From Treponema sp. (GTDB lineage Bacteria; Spirochaetota; Spirochaetia; Treponematales; Breznakiellaceae): a DNA stretch of 57,073 nt. The position numbers were made by a program, and so were the translations under genes. This document shows, piece by piece, positions 15,822 through 25,200 of this stretch. The stretch's first letter is position 1; every line of letters starts with the position of its first letter. The notes beneath the pieces were generated by a model, which was not told where the DNA came from, ran no database searches, and saw nothing but the letters and a program-made list of their open reading frames with translations. The stretch is from positions 1-57,073 of the forward strand of contig WQWU01000006.1 in the NCBI GenBank assembly GCA_009785215.1, given 5' to 3'.

Positions 15822-15995
15822 ATGAATAGTAAAGGAAATATATTTTTTGCTACTGATTACGCAAAAAAGAATTATAAAGAAAAAAAGAAAATTAAGAAAA
15901 ATAATTGCCCGTCTTGTGAAATAAAAATCCCAAAAATTGTTGTGGAAAGCACTTATTTAGAAGATGAGATTAGAGATGAAGATTTAAAAAACTAA
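15822..15995 (+). CDS. Small phage protein with CxxC, 57 aa
   Basis: The 57-aa open frame starts at ATG 15822, which has no good ribosome site. It is basic in its first half, with NNCPSCEIKIPK in the middle, and acidic at the end. The single CPSC pair could bind metal with a partner or as a dimer. It lies in the ten-gene string of tail genes in the same direction, which supports it as real. The family is not recognised. Confidence 0.4.
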   Translation: MNSKGNIFFATDYAKKNYKEKKKIKKNNCPSCEIKIPKIVVESTYLEDEIRDEDLKN

Positions 15996-16007
15996 TAGGA
16001 GAGTTAA

Positions 16008-16685
16008 ATGAAAATTACAGGAAGTAAAGCTCAAGTATTTATTGACAGTTTCAATGATACTTCGATTGTTAATGGTACAGGAACAAATACTACGGAAGCC
16101 AGACAAAAATATTTTGTTATTGATAAAGCCGAAGAAAGTAATATTCCAGTTGTAAAAGGAACATTTTTTATTGCACCGCAAATTGGCGGTTCAGCAAATC
16201 AAATAATGTTGAAAGAAGGAGACAGGCTTTTCAAAATTAATGAGGAAAGATTTTGTAAAACAAATGCATCGTTTGAGTTCAGTTTTGGCTCTGTAGATGT
16301 AGGCGATGACTGCGACCCGGGAGCTACAATTTCAGATGGTATTTTATCGTTAACAGGAAGTTTGGCTGGTTTATTCAGATACGATGATGAAACCCAAGAC
16401 TTTGACTGTGTTACCGATATAATTGTTAACCGTTTCTTGGATATTGTTGAAGATAAAGGTGATGGTCAATATGAGTTATTCCCAAGAACAGATAACCAAA
16501 TCTACCTTTTAACGCTGCTTAATTCAGGCGGTAAAGCAGGGCAAACTGAAAATTGGCTTTTTGCTCCAATAAATATTAATTCTATGTCAATGAGTTTGGG
16601 AAACACTGACGCTCAAAACAAAGATTTAAGTTTTAGCAAAGGCGAAGGAAAACCAATAATTTATAAAATTCCAGTAGCAGCATAA
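16008..16685 (+). CDS. Major tail tube protein
   Basis: This 225-aa beta-rich protein sits directly before the tail-chaperone frameshift pair, the standard place for the siphovirus tail tube gene. It contains SFEFSFGSVDVGDDCDPGAT and an acidic, glycine-rich middle, in keeping with tube proteins. The ribosome site is AGGAG before ATG 16008. Family identity is inferred from order and length. Confidence 0.7.
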   Translation: MKITGSKAQVFIDSFNDTSIVNGTGTNTTEARQKYFVIDKAEESNIPVVKGTFFIAPQIGGSANQIMLKEGDRLFKINEERFCKTNASFEFSFGSVDVGDDCDPGATISDGILSLTGSLAGLFRYDDETQDFDCVTDIIVNRFLDIVEDKGDGQYELFPRTDNQIYLLTLLNSGGKAGQTENWLFAPININSMSMSLGNTDAQNKDLSFSKGEGKPIIYKIPVAA

Positions 16686-16704
16686 ATAATTCAGGAGGCA
16701 ATTT

Positions 16705-17148
16705 ATGGCAATATTAAGAAGTATTTATCAAAAAGATAAAGAATATATTTTTAAGTCTTTCGATAATAATAAAAATGAAAATCCGGCAAAAGTAATATTT
16801 AAAAGATTTCCGTTTTCGGATGAGTCTTTTCCAGTAGCAAATCAAAAAAGTATATTAGAGTCGCCTATAGCAAAAGGATTTGATAATTCTCAAAAATCAA
16901 GAGAGCAATTAGTAGAACATATTATCGGAGTAATGATAGATAATATTTCCGCAAATAGAATTAATTTTGAATTATTTATAAGAGAATGTATAGAAGGATT
17001 TGAACAGCTTGTTTATAACGATAAAGAAATAAAAACAGTTTCGGATTTTTTAGAATTACCCCAATCTGCGATACAAAAAATTGCGTTGGAATTATATTTA
17101 TATTCAAGAACAGAAGACGAGTTTACTACAGAAGAAAAAAAAATTTAA
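16705..17148 (+). CDS. Tail assembly chaperone (G-like)
   Basis: This 147-aa helical protein lies between tail tube and tape measure. Such chaperones coat the tape measure before tube assembly. A fraction of ribosomes should shift at A_AAA_AAA (17136-17142) to make a longer G-T form. The ribosome site is AGGAGG before ATG 16705. The zero-frame product ends EEKKI just after the slippery site, as expected of this gene pair. Confidence 0.8.
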   Translation: MAILRSIYQKDKEYIFKSFDNNKNENPAKVIFKRFPFSDESFPVANQKSILESPIAKGFDNSQKSREQLVEHIIGVMIDNISANRINFELFIRECIEGFEQLVYNDKEIKTVSDFLELPQSAIQKIALELYLYSRTEDEFTTEEKKI

Positions 17149-17196
17149 AAATAGCATATAAATTACACCTCATCGGGTACAGGAAACTCGATGAGG
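17136..17196 (+). promoter_or_regulatory. Programmed -1 frameshift site with hairpin
   Basis: Zero-frame codons GAA AAA AAA ATT TAA contain the slippery A_AAA_AAA (17136-17142), four bases before the zero-frame stop. CCTCATCG (17168-17175) pairs with CGATGAGG (17189-17196), forming a hairpin about 25 bases downstream. Position, frame and structure match tail-chaperone frameshifting in other long-tailed phages. Confidence 0.8.
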
Positions 17197-17459
17197 ATAA
17201 TATCCCATCAGGATATAAAGTAACTACGCCGTCAGACCCATATCCGGTTAAAATATTCGGCGAAGAAAAATCAATCCCAGATAATAAAATTGGAAAATAC
17301 TTAAATAAAGAATTTAATTATTATTTAAATATTTACGAAAACAATAAATTATTTGGATTACCTTATAAAAATTGGATTGATATGCCTAAATGGTTAATTG
17401 ACTTGCATAAAATGTTTTCAAAAATAGAAGTTGAATATGAAAATAATAAGAGTTATTAA
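17142..17459 (+). CDS. Tail assembly chaperone, T-like frameshift extension
   Basis: The -1 frame stays open from the slippery site to TAA 17457-17459 and adds about 105 residues (NLKIAYKLHLIGYRKLDED at the start). It has no ribosome site or good start codon of its own. The joined product would be about 251 aa. In the family the T part contacts the tail tube while the G part binds the tape measure. Confidence 0.75.
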   Translation, partial: NLKIAYKLHLIGYRKLDEDNIPSGYKVTTPSDPYPVKIFGEEKSIPDNKIGKYLNKEFNYYLNIYENNKLFGLPYKNWIDMPKWLIDLHKMFSKIEVEYENNKSY

Positions 17460-17481
17460 CTAATTTAAAAAAGGAATATTA

Positions 17482-20337
17482 ATGTCTGATTTAACATTGC
17501 GAATTAACGCAGATTACGAAAAAGCACAAAAAGCATTTACAGAATTAGCAAACACATCAGAGGAAACCCGACAGAAAATTGAAAAGTTTTCAGATAGTTT
17601 TCAAACTAAACAGGTTGACTCCTTTATAGATAAACAAAAATTATTACAAACTTCATTAACAGGAACTCGAGGCGAAACTGTTGCAATGCAACAGGCTTCT
17701 AATAATTATCAAAAAGAAATTGAAAGATTAATTAAATCCGGTTTATCTCCCCAATCGGAAGCCGTTCAACGGTTAGTGCAAGAACAGCAAAAACTAAAAG
17801 ATAAAATCAAAGAAGCTGTTGAAGCTCAAAAAAATCAAGAAAAAATTATGAAAGCGGCGGCTGAAGCCACTACTTTATGTTATCAGGCTATAGCCGCTTC
17901 TGCGGCGGCATTATTATTAATGACGCAAAGAACAGCAGAACTTGGAGATGAGCTTGCTAAAACCAGTAGAAGAATTGGAATATCGGTAGAAGGATTACAG
18001 GAATTAGATTATGCTGCCAAACAAAGCGGAGTTAAAGATTTTAGAACCCATTTAGACAGATTAAGCAAAACAATGGGCGATGTAAAAAACGATGCAGGCT
18101 CTCTAACAAAATATTTAAAAGAAAATGACAGGCAATTATTAGGACAGCTTAAAAATGTAAAATCAAATGAAGAAGCATTTATGCTGTTAATGGACTCTGT
18201 AGGCAGAGCACCTGATGAATTTACTAAAGCAAAATTAGCAACAGAATATTTTGGAAAATCCGGCAGGGATTTAATTTTAATGGCAAATGAAGGGGCTGGC
18301 GGTATTGCCGAATTAAGAGAGGAAGCGAGGAAATTCGGAGTAATGTCCGAAGAAGCAGCCCGAAAATCAGAGGAATTTTTAGACTCGCAAACAAGATTAA
18401 AATCCGCTTTAGGCGGTGTAGCGATAGAATTATCAGAAAAATTAATGCCCGGTCTTACAGATGTAATAAATAAAGTAGCGGATTTTATAGCCGGAGTTGA
18501 TGATTGGGAAACTGTTTTACTAATTGCAGGAACTGCTTTAGTTTCTCTTACCGCAGGACTTACAACATTTTTATTAGTATCAAAAGGACACGCAATAATT
18601 ACAGCGTTAGCCGGAGCTATTAAATTATTAATGACGGCTCTTACTGGTCCCGCTGGATTGGCTGGTTTAGCAATAACAGGACTTGTAGCTGGAATAACCG
18701 CTTTAGTCGCTATTGACGCTTCACAGGCTAAACAGGGAGAAAAAATAGCTGCTAACTTGGTTGACCAAAAAAATAAAGCGGACTCTTTAATGAGAAGCTA
18801 CGCCGGATTAAATGAAGATAAAATTGCTGACGCAAGACTTACAAAAGAATTAATTGGTTTATATCCAGAATTATCAGATGTAATAAAAGATAATGAATTA
18901 ACAATCAGAGAACTTAGACAGGCTTATGAACAGGCACAAGGCGAAAGAGTAAAAGGAGAAGCCCAAGTTTTCATTGACAGGATGAAAGCAGAATATGACG
19001 TTATTCAAAACGCAATGAATGCTTTTAACAGAGAAAGAGCAAACGCAGGATTAGCCGCTGTTGATTGGGAAACTTTTGCTGCAAACAGTGGCAGGGTTAC
19101 TCGTGAATTAAGAAATTTTGAAAGGTTTAGGAATAACGCAAACGATATATTGGCAACAATTGGTTTGGAAGTTGACGTATCAAATAATTTTGGATTTATG
19201 GAAACCTTTGAAAGAAGGTCAGAAAATTTAAACTCTGAATTGCAAAGACAAATAATTGAAAGCAATAAAACAATATCGCAAAGATTATCTGAAATTGAAC
19301 TTACCGCCACTCAAAAAATGAATGACAGAATTAACCAAACAAAATCATTTTTAAAATCAAGGGCTGATTTAGAAAGAACAGAAGGCGAAGCAAGAATACA
19401 ATCAATACAAAATGAATATCAAAGAATATTAGCCAGCGGAAAATTACATGGTGATGATTTAATCGCTTTAGAAAGGGCGGTATCTGAAAGTATAAAAGAA
19501 ATCAGAGAAGATTTAGCAAAACAGGAAATAATAGATAATGAAGAATTAGAAAAACTTTTGAGCGAAAGAGTAACACTATTTAAAAATTCATTAAATAATA
19601 TTGAATTATCAGAAAATCAAGCGCAAAGCGAATTAATAAATCAGGCTGTTTCATACTTTCAACAAAGAGCAGAATTAGAGTCAGAAAACCTAGACGAAAG
19701 AATAGCATTTATTCAACAGCAAAAAGAAGAATTATTAGCATTATATGAAGAAGGCTCTTTAGAAAGAATTGCTATTGAAAAAGCGGCTGACGAAGCGATA
19801 TTAAAAAATAAAAGAGATTTTGCCAACAGTGAAAGACAATTATTAGAAGCAAGATTAAACGCATTTATGGATTTTACAGGTGGTATAGGAGCATTATTAG
19901 CATTAGGCGCTGAAAAAAATAAGGCTGCTGCTATTGCAGGAAGGGCAATCGCTTCTTTTGAAGCAGGAATTAATTCTTATTTGGCATTTACAAAAGCCCT
20001 CAATGACCCGACTCCAATGCCTACAGCGTTGAGGGCTGCACAAGCCACTGGTATTTTAATGTCAGGTTTGGCACAACAAATAAAAATTAATTCTGCTCCG
20101 TTGCCTTCCGCTGAAACTGGCGGCAGATTTATAGTCCCTAATTCTACTGGTGTTGACGGAACTTTAATGAAATTAAATAAAGGAGAAGTTGCGGAAATTA
20201 CTCCAAGAGGAATGACAGGACAATCTGAAAGTTTTAATTTTAATTTATTAGTTGACGGCAAAGTATTTTCTGAAATCATAAATAAACAAGCAAGAGCCGG
20301 AGAGCTTCACACATTGCAATTAGCGGGGAATTTATAA
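17482..20337 (+). CDS. Tape measure protein
   Basis: This 951-aa protein is the longest in the phage; its length sets tail length. Residues 1-130 are coiled-coil and Gln/Lys rich. Residues about 130-300 contain RRIGISVEGLQELDYAAKQ, a phrase common in tape measures. Hydrophobic segments lie around residues 350-410 (LIAGTALVSLTAGLTTFLL, then GLAGLAITGLVAGITALVA). Long helices follow. The C-terminus is rich in small residues and contains a PSAETGGRFIVPNSTG segment typical of the family's end. It follows the chaperone pair. Confidence 0.9.
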   Translation: MSDLTLRINADYEKAQKAFTELANTSEETRQKIEKFSDSFQTKQVDSFIDKQKLLQTSLTGTRGETVAMQQASNNYQKEIERLIKSGLSPQSEAVQRLVQEQQKLKDKIKEAVEAQKNQEKIMKAAAEATTLCYQAIAASAAALLLMTQRTAELGDELAKTSRRIGISVEGLQELDYAAKQSGVKDFRTHLDRLSKTMGDVKNDAGSLTKYLKENDRQLLGQLKNVKSNEEAFMLLMDSVGRAPDEFTKAKLATEYFGKSGRDLILMANEGAGGIAELREEARKFGVMSEEAARKSEEFLDSQTRLKSALGGVAIELSEKLMPGLTDVINKVADFIAGVDDWETVLLIAGTALVSLTAGLTTFLLVSKGHAIITALAGAIKLLMTALTGPAGLAGLAITGLVAGITALVAIDASQAKQGEKIAANLVDQKNKADSLMRSYAGLNEDKIADARLTKELIGLYPELSDVIKDNELTIRELRQAYEQAQGERVKGEAQVFIDRMKAEYDVIQNAMNAFNRERANAGLAAVDWETFAANSGRVTRELRNFERFRNNANDILATIGLEVDVSNNFGFMETFERRSENLNSELQRQIIESNKTISQRLSEIELTATQKMNDRINQTKSFLKSRADLERTEGEARIQSIQNEYQRILASGKLHGDDLIALERAVSESIKEIREDLAKQEIIDNEELEKLLSERVTLFKNSLNNIELSENQAQSELINQAVSYFQQRAELESENLDERIAFIQQQKEELLALYEEGSLERIAIEKAADEAILKNKRDFANSERQLLEARLNAFMDFTGGIGALLALGAEKNKAAAIAGRAIASFEAGINSYLAFTKALNDPTPMPTALRAAQATGILMSGLAQQIKINSAPLPSAETGGRFIVPNSTGVDGTLMKLNKGEVAEITPRGMTGQSESFNFNLLVDGKVFSEIINKQARAGELHTLQLAGNL

Positions 20338-20981
20338 TGAGAATTATTTTTAACGATATAATACAGTTTTCTAATGCGAATGAAAATTTAAAAACACCAA
20401 TGCTGTCGGATGTATTTAATAATCAAATAACTTTTACAATTTCACTGGATAAAATCAGGGAAATAGACTCTATAGGAATTGGTAATACTAACGGAACGTA
20501 TTTTATAATTAATGGTATAAATATAGATTTTACCGAAAACGGTTTATATTATTTAAATACAAAATTAAATACTTCTGAATTAATTATTAACACTAACGCC
20601 ACTTATATAGGAAGATTAGCCGCAGGTATTGGAGTTAAAATACCTACATCAATAGCGAAAGAACCAGCGTTTTGTTCTACAGCAGAACCTAGAGTTACAT
20701 TATCAGGGCAAATAATTTCAGGAATAGGCGGTTATAATTATAAAACAATTTCTTTAGACAGCAGATATAAAATTAATGAATATATAATGAACGAAATTAA
20801 ATACGGTTATAAATATATCGGATTAGGATATCCGTTTTTTATTGATTTATCAGACGAAAGTTATAAACTGCCTTTTGTTAAATTATATGCAACGGAAGCA
20901 AATCAAAGAAGAATGAGTTTTGAAAGCGGAATAAGAAAATATTTATTTTCAAGACGCTGGCAATTTGAGGAGAGATTTTAG
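20337..20981 (+). CDS. Distal tail protein candidate
   Basis: This 214-aa beta-rich protein starts at ATG 20337, overlapping the tape-measure stop. In siphoviruses the gene after the tape measure usually encodes the distal tail protein that joins tube and baseplate. The C-terminal part (YKYIGLGYPFFIDLSDE) fits a beta-sandwich. No named motif is certain; the assignment is from order. The stop TAG shares its G with the next GTG start. Confidence 0.55.
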   Translation: MRIIFNDIIQFSNANENLKTPMLSDVFNNQITFTISLDKIREIDSIGIGNTNGTYFIINGINIDFTENGLYYLNTKLNTSELIINTNATYIGRLAAGIGVKIPTSIAKEPAFCSTAEPRVTLSGQIISGIGGYNYKTISLDSRYKINEYIMNEIKYGYKYIGLGYPFFIDLSDESYKLPFVKLYATEANQRRMSFESGIRKYLFSRRWQFEERF

Positions 20982-22780
20982 TGTATAATTTTTTAGCGGA
21001 AATTTCTAAAAAAATCGACAAAGAAATACTGCCAACTCCATATAATTATTATGATAAAACGTCTAATTTATATTATATTGATATGGCTGAACACCCTAAA
21101 TCTACTTATTGGAGAAATTGGGGTGGTTGGTACGATTATTTTGTAGGAACACAACTTTCAATATATTATGACGGAAGATTTTTACTGCCTGTTAATTCTT
21201 TAGAAGATGTAGCAAGGACAAATTATTCTATATATATAAAAGATAAAGAAGTTCAACTAATTGACGGCGGTTCTGTTTCAGGAACAAATATAAATATAAT
21301 AGATAATGGAAATGCTTTCACTGTTTATTTTGAAAATGTTTTTGATGGAGATGAAGCGTATATAAACACAAATAAACTTGCAATATTTAATATTCCAAAT
21401 CATCCTTGGTTAGTGCCTTATGAAAAATTAGAATATAATGAATTACTGCCGTTTTTAACCACTACTTTAAATCCAAATAATCCATCTAATAATATTCTGA
21501 GAAAGGTAAACAGCAAAATTAGATTTGACGCTCCTAATTTTAATATTAAACTATCAGATAATATTGCCGGAATTACTTTAAATCAGGAGTTTTCTGTAAT
21601 AATGTATAATGATGACGGATATTTTGATGATGAGATAGATTGGAATTTATTTAATACGCCAATTTATATTAGAAAATCAATTGTTCCAAATCCAAAATAC
21701 TATAATTTTAAATTAATAAATACAGGAATAATCAGCAACTTAAGCATTTCATTTGATAGAATTCAAATAAACGCTAGCGACAAATTGCGTGCAATGAATA
21801 TGCCTGTTTGCGAATTAATTACAAATGGTAATGAAAAACTTCAATATATTGATATTAGTGATAAATCTTACGGAAAAAATATACCTATCATTTATGGAAA
21901 GAAAAATATTAAATTGCAGGAATTAAACGAACTGGAAGATGACAGGGCTTTATTTGTTGGAGTAGAATATATTAATCAAATATCAAATATTAAAGACAAA
22001 GACGAAAATATTATTTCTAATTCTGATGTTTATATTGAAAATAATATTATTATATCAGCCCCTAGTATCGTAGAAACCGCTGATATTAATGGTTATCTAA
22101 ATAATAAAATCGGTGAAATAATAATAGATTTAATATTTAAAAAAGCGGAAATACCTTTTAATTCCACGTTTTGGAATATTGAAGAAGTAAACAGATATAT
22201 TTCTTCTTGTGCTAGAATAAATACAATTATTTCCGGCGGAGATGTTAGAAAAACTATACAGGATATTTTGAAAAATGATTTAGCGTATTTTATACAGCAG
22301 TCTGACGGTAGATTTACAATTAGGAAATATGGCTGGCATTATAAAACTCATCATATTAAACCAGAAATGATAACAAAACGACCTGAAAAGAATTGGGATA
22401 ATTCTCATAATAATTTTTTCACTTCCTGTATTATTAATTATATTGACGATAATTTAATAAATCAATTATTTCTATATAATGAAAACGAAAGAGAATTAGA
22501 AAATAAATATAGGAAAACAGTGCAAAAAACTTTTGATACGGAATTAAGAACCGTTACTGACGCAAAAAATCTTGCTGTATTACTATCTAAAAGATTTTCC
22601 GCAATGCCACAAACTCTAAAAGTATCAGTAGGCGTTGACACTTCGCAATTTGAATTATTAGATACAGTTGAATTAAACGCAGAAATAAATAATAGGAAGT
22701 TTAATAATACAAGCACTTATTTTATAAAAGAAATAAATCCTGCACAGGATGTTTTAGTTTTAGAACAAATAAAATACTAA
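20981..22780 (+). CDS. Baseplate/tail hub protein candidate
   Basis: This 599-aa protein has a GTG start at 20981 and a GAGGAG ribosome site inside the previous gene. It is beta-rich and Asn/Ile rich, without a recognised enzymatic motif. Its order after the distal-tail gene and its size fit a tail-associated hub protein. The C-terminal third contains RRTVTDAKNLAVLLSKRF-like helical text followed by beta strands, as in Tal/hub proteins. No peptidase motif for cell-wall penetration was seen. Confidence 0.5.
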   Translation: MYNFLAEISKKIDKEILPTPYNYYDKTSNLYYIDMAEHPKSTYWRNWGGWYDYFVGTQLSIYYDGRFLLPVNSLEDVARTNYSIYIKDKEVQLIDGGSVSGTNINIIDNGNAFTVYFENVFDGDEAYINTNKLAIFNIPNHPWLVPYEKLEYNELLPFLTTTLNPNNPSNNILRKVNSKIRFDAPNFNIKLSDNIAGITLNQEFSVIMYNDDGYFDDEIDWNLFNTPIYIRKSIVPNPKYYNFKLINTGIISNLSISFDRIQINASDKLRAMNMPVCELITNGNEKLQYIDISDKSYGKNIPIIYGKKNIKLQELNELEDDRALFVGVEYINQISNIKDKDENIISNSDVYIENNIIISAPSIVETADINGYLNNKIGEIIIDLIFKKAEIPFNSTFWNIEEVNRYISSCARINTIISGGDVRKTIQDILKNDLAYFIQQSDGRFTIRKYGWHYKTHHIKPEMITKRPEKNWDNSHNNFFTSCIINYIDDNLINQLFLYNENERELENKYRKTVQKTFDTELRTVTDAKNLAVLLSKRFSAMPQTLKVSVGVDTSQFELLDTVELNAEINNRKFNNTSTYFIKEINPAQDVLVLEQIKY

Positions 22781-22798
22781 ATTTAAAAAGGATAAAAA

Positions 22799-23866
22799 AT
22801 GGGATTAATAAGAGTACCAAATCCTGATAATATACCGGAAGCGGTTACTACAGGATATCAAAGACAAAATACAAATATATTTGTAATACAAACCGGATTA
22901 GATACAACTTCGCCTTATGAAAACGGAAATAATATTATTATTCCTGCTGGCGGAATTATAGAAACAAATGGCGTAATGTATAAAATTGAAACGCCTGTTA
23001 CATTAACACGAAACTCATCTCAAATTAATATCGCTCTTTGGATAGAAGTAGAAGCCAGTATAGACGGCTCAACCGCTAATTTAATATTAGTAACCAGACC
23101 CGGAATATGGAATTATGCGAAAAATGGTTTTTACAGAAATAATAATAGAAGAACGTTAAATTGGGTTTCAACTGGAGATTTAGCGTCAGCTCCTACTATT
23201 GGTGCAGTTTATCAAAGTCCTACTTCAAAAAATATATATCAAGTAAGTTTACAAAAAGGGTGGTATTATGCCAGAATGTCTTCGGGAGCCGGAGGCGGCA
23301 ACGGCGGAAATACAACAGCCGTAATTCCGGCGGCGGTTGGAGCAGGTGGCGTTGTAAGTGCAGCACCAGAAGAACAATTTGTTTTTTTTAATATTAATGA
23401 TGAGCCTATAAAAATTAAAATCGGCGGAAGCGGACAAAACGGACAGGCTGGTGAAAATTCTACTTCAAACCAAGTTTTACGAGGTGGAGGCGGTGCTGGT
23501 GGCGGTGGCGAAGAAACAATTCTCGAATTAAGAAATAAATTATTTTCTACAAAAAGAATTCCGGGCGGAATAGGCGGTAAAGGGCACTCTAGCACTAATC
23601 CAAATAGTGGTGGAAATGGTGGGTGTGATGGAACGCCTGTACAAGATGGAATGAGTTTTTTTGGTCATCAAAGCGGTACAAATTATTCTGCACAAGGCGG
23701 AAGGGGCGGTTTGAATAATGGCGGGGGCGGTGGTTCTGGTAATTTATTTATACAGAATGGAACTGCAAGAGATGGTACTGCTGGCGGTAACGGTGGAACA
23801 AACGGCTGGAATATGCCAAATGGTTCTAACGGCGGTTATTGCAATATTTTTTCAATTACAAATTAA
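22799..23866 (+). CDS. Glycine-rich tail tip / receptor-binding protein candidate
   Basis: This 355-aa protein has an ordinary beta-rich N-terminus (residues 1-155). From about residue 160 to the end it holds repeated glycine tracts: SGAGGGNGGN, RGGGGAGGGGEE, GGIGGKGHSS and NNGGGGGSGN. Polyglycine-rich lattices of this kind form the receptor-binding tips of some phage fibres, for example the gp38-type adhesins of T4-like phages. It is the last large tail gene, as expected for an adhesin. Homology to gp38 is not claimed, only similarity in composition. Confidence 0.6.
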   Translation: MGLIRVPNPDNIPEAVTTGYQRQNTNIFVIQTGLDTTSPYENGNNIIIPAGGIIETNGVMYKIETPVTLTRNSSQINIALWIEVEASIDGSTANLILVTRPGIWNYAKNGFYRNNNRRTLNWVSTGDLASAPTIGAVYQSPTSKNIYQVSLQKGWYYARMSSGAGGGNGGNTTAVIPAAVGAGGVVSAAPEEQFVFFNINDEPIKIKIGGSGQNGQAGENSTSNQVLRGGGGAGGGGEETILELRNKLFSTKRIPGGIGGKGHSSTNPNSGGNGGCDGTPVQDGMSFFGHQSGTNYSAQGGRGGLNNGGGGGSGNLFIQNGTARDGTAGGNGGTNGWNMPNGSNGGYCNIFSITN

Positions 23867-23876
23867 GGAAATATTT

Positions 23877-24032
23877 ATGAAATTTATGTATAATAAAAAA
23901 ACACTTGAAGGAAAATATTTTTATGATAGTGAAAATTATGAAGGTTTTACAGAAAAATATCCAATAGACTCGGAGCATATATTTAATGAAGAATTAGATG
24001 ATTGGGTATTACCGGAAATTAATCTTGATTAA
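23877..24032 (+). CDS. Small acidic phage protein, 51 aa
   Basis: ATG 23877 follows AAGGAAA just after the adhesin stop. The 51-aa product is acidic and aromatic (ENYEGFTEKYPIDSEHIF in the middle). It could be a tail-fibre accessory or chaperone, given its place after the tip gene. Its last 14 bases overlap the convergent RadC-like gene. An open frame extends upstream to 23718 inside the adhesin gene, but the ribosome site supports the start used here. Confidence 0.55.
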   Translation: MKFMYNKKTLEGKYFYDSENYEGFTEKYPIDSEHIFNEELDDWVLPEINLD

Positions 24033-24441
24033 AATATCCGTTTTCTCTCATACTTAAGAAACTTTTTTTATTAAATATTAAATGGTCAATAATATGAAAA
24101 CCCATTATTTTACCGGCTGACTTTAATCTATCAGTAATTTCCTCATCAGGTGGAGAAATTGCTAATTGACCAGATGGGTGATTGTGGGCGAATATTAAAG
24201 CACAGGCGTTATCTTTTATTGCGTGATAATATACCTCTCTTGGGTGTACTATAGTTTGATTTGCTATTCCAATACTTACAATATGTATTCCAATTACTTT
24301 ATGCTCTCCGTCTAATGTAATTGTAAAAAATTGTTCTTTTCTGTTTTTTGCGTATCTTTGAAGAAAAAAATAAATATCTATAGGCTGCCTTATTTTAATT
24401 TCTTTTTTCAATTTTCTAGTAGAAATAATATTGTATGTCAT
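24019..24441 (-). CDS. RadC-family JAMM/MPN+ protein
   Basis: This 140-aa protein carries the JAMM metal site H86-x-H88-x7-S96-x2-D99 (HNHPSGQLAISPPD) and the upstream Glu46. RadC-like proteins are often carried by mobile elements; their biochemical role is unsettled, and the old link to DNA repair is doubtful. This copy holds only the JAMM domain and lacks the N-terminal helix-hairpin-helix region of full RadC (about 225 aa). It is the last gene of the minus-strand accessory operon and overlaps the convergent tail gene. Confidence 0.85.
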   Translation of the reverse strand: MTYNIISTRKLKKEIKIRQPIDIYFFLQRYAKNRKEQFFTITLDGEHKVIGIHIVSIGIANQTIVHPREVYYHAIKDNACALIFAHNHPSGQLAISPPDEEITDRLKSAGKIMGFHIIDHLIFNKKSFLSMRENGYFNQD

Positions 24442-24458
24442 ATAAACTCCAAAATAAA

Positions 24459-24484
24459 AAGGGTTGTCTTTTTTGACAACCCTT
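24459..24484 (-). terminator. Intergenic terminator hairpin
   Basis: GGGTTGTC (24461-24468) pairs with GACAACCC (24475-24482). On the minus strand the stem is followed by TTTTTATTTT, so it can stop the accessory-operon transcript before RadC, at least in part. Confidence 0.65.
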
Positions 24485-24495
24485 AATAATTAAAA

Positions 24496-24771
24496 TTACT
24501 TCAACTCATCATGTCTGCGAACGATTACAAGTTTATTATCAGAGAGAATAAATACAATTAAATTCTGCTGATAATTTGTTTTTCCGTCTTTCATAATTGC
24601 TTTTGTTGACGCAATTCTTTCTTTGAATTCTAATGTTCTGCCTTTTCCATTGATTATGTCTTCAATGGAATTGCAAAAGGTTATTTTATTAGAACCCGCT
24701 TTGCTGTACCAACTTAAATTGGTATTGTCGAGGGCTTTCACCTCTGCCGCTGTTATTTCTTTCTTTGCCAT
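24496..24771 (-). CDS. Hypothetical phage protein, 91 aa
   Basis: The ribosome site AGGAGG lies eight bases before ATG 24771. The product starts MAKKEITAAEVKALDNTNLS and has a beta-rich C-terminal half ending VRRHDELK. There is no signal peptide, membrane helix or metal motif. It precedes RadC in the accessory operon, separated by a hairpin. The family is not recognised. Confidence 0.6.
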   Translation of the reverse strand: MAKKEITAAEVKALDNTNLSWYSKAGSNKITFCNSIEDIINGKGRTLEFKERIASTKAIMKDGKTNYQQNLIVFILSDNKLVIVRRHDELK

Positions 24772-24816
24772 AAATAGCCTCCTAAAATATTATTACTTCA
24801 TACGAAGCAATTTTAA

Positions 24817-25200
24817 TTATGTTAATTGCTGATATTCAATATTTAACATCCAAATATCCGCAAACTCCGCTTGTTCTTTTTGCCGTTCTTTATTTGTAAT
24901 TATAAGTTCATAGTCAATAATTTCCCCGGAAAATTGTTCAAACCCTACCCAATCATTTCGGAAATAATACGGAAAATAATCTCCATTATCATTTTTCCAA
25001 AAAACCATTTCTGGGTCTCTCATTGCGTCTCCGTTTAATTTTCCATAATGGCAAAGTGATATTTCATTACGAACTATTATCTCAATAGTTAATGGAATAA
25101 AAGTTTCGTCATTATTTAATTTAAAATGATTTTTGTTTTTATACGCCATTTCCCAAAGTTTATCCAATATTATTTTGGATTTATTATTTACTGCTTTCAT
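24817..25200 (-). CDS. DUF6908-like phage/plasmid accessory protein
   Basis: This 127-aa protein contains IPLTIEIIV, LCHYGKLNGDAMRDPEMVFW and YFPYYFRNDWVGFEQF. The DPEMVFW and Tyr-rich pattern resembles the DUF6908 family of mobile-element proteins of unknown function; I judge this from memory. I chose ATG 25200, which has AAAGGAG just upstream, instead of the longer frame to 25236. Its 5' end overlaps the SSB-like gene by 17 bases, so they are coupled. Confidence 0.55.
   Translation of the reverse strand: MKAVNNKSKIILDKLWEMAYKNKNHFKLNNDETFIPLTIEIIVRNEISLCHYGKLNGDAMRDPEMVFWKNDNGDYFPYYFRNDWVGFEQFSGEIIDYELIITNKERQKEQAEFADIWMLNIEYQQLT

Noticed and set aside
23718-23876. Longer version of the 51-aa gene starting inside the adhesin gene.
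   Set aside because: The extension is an alternative reading of the glycine-rich gene; the ribosome site lies before ATG 23877.
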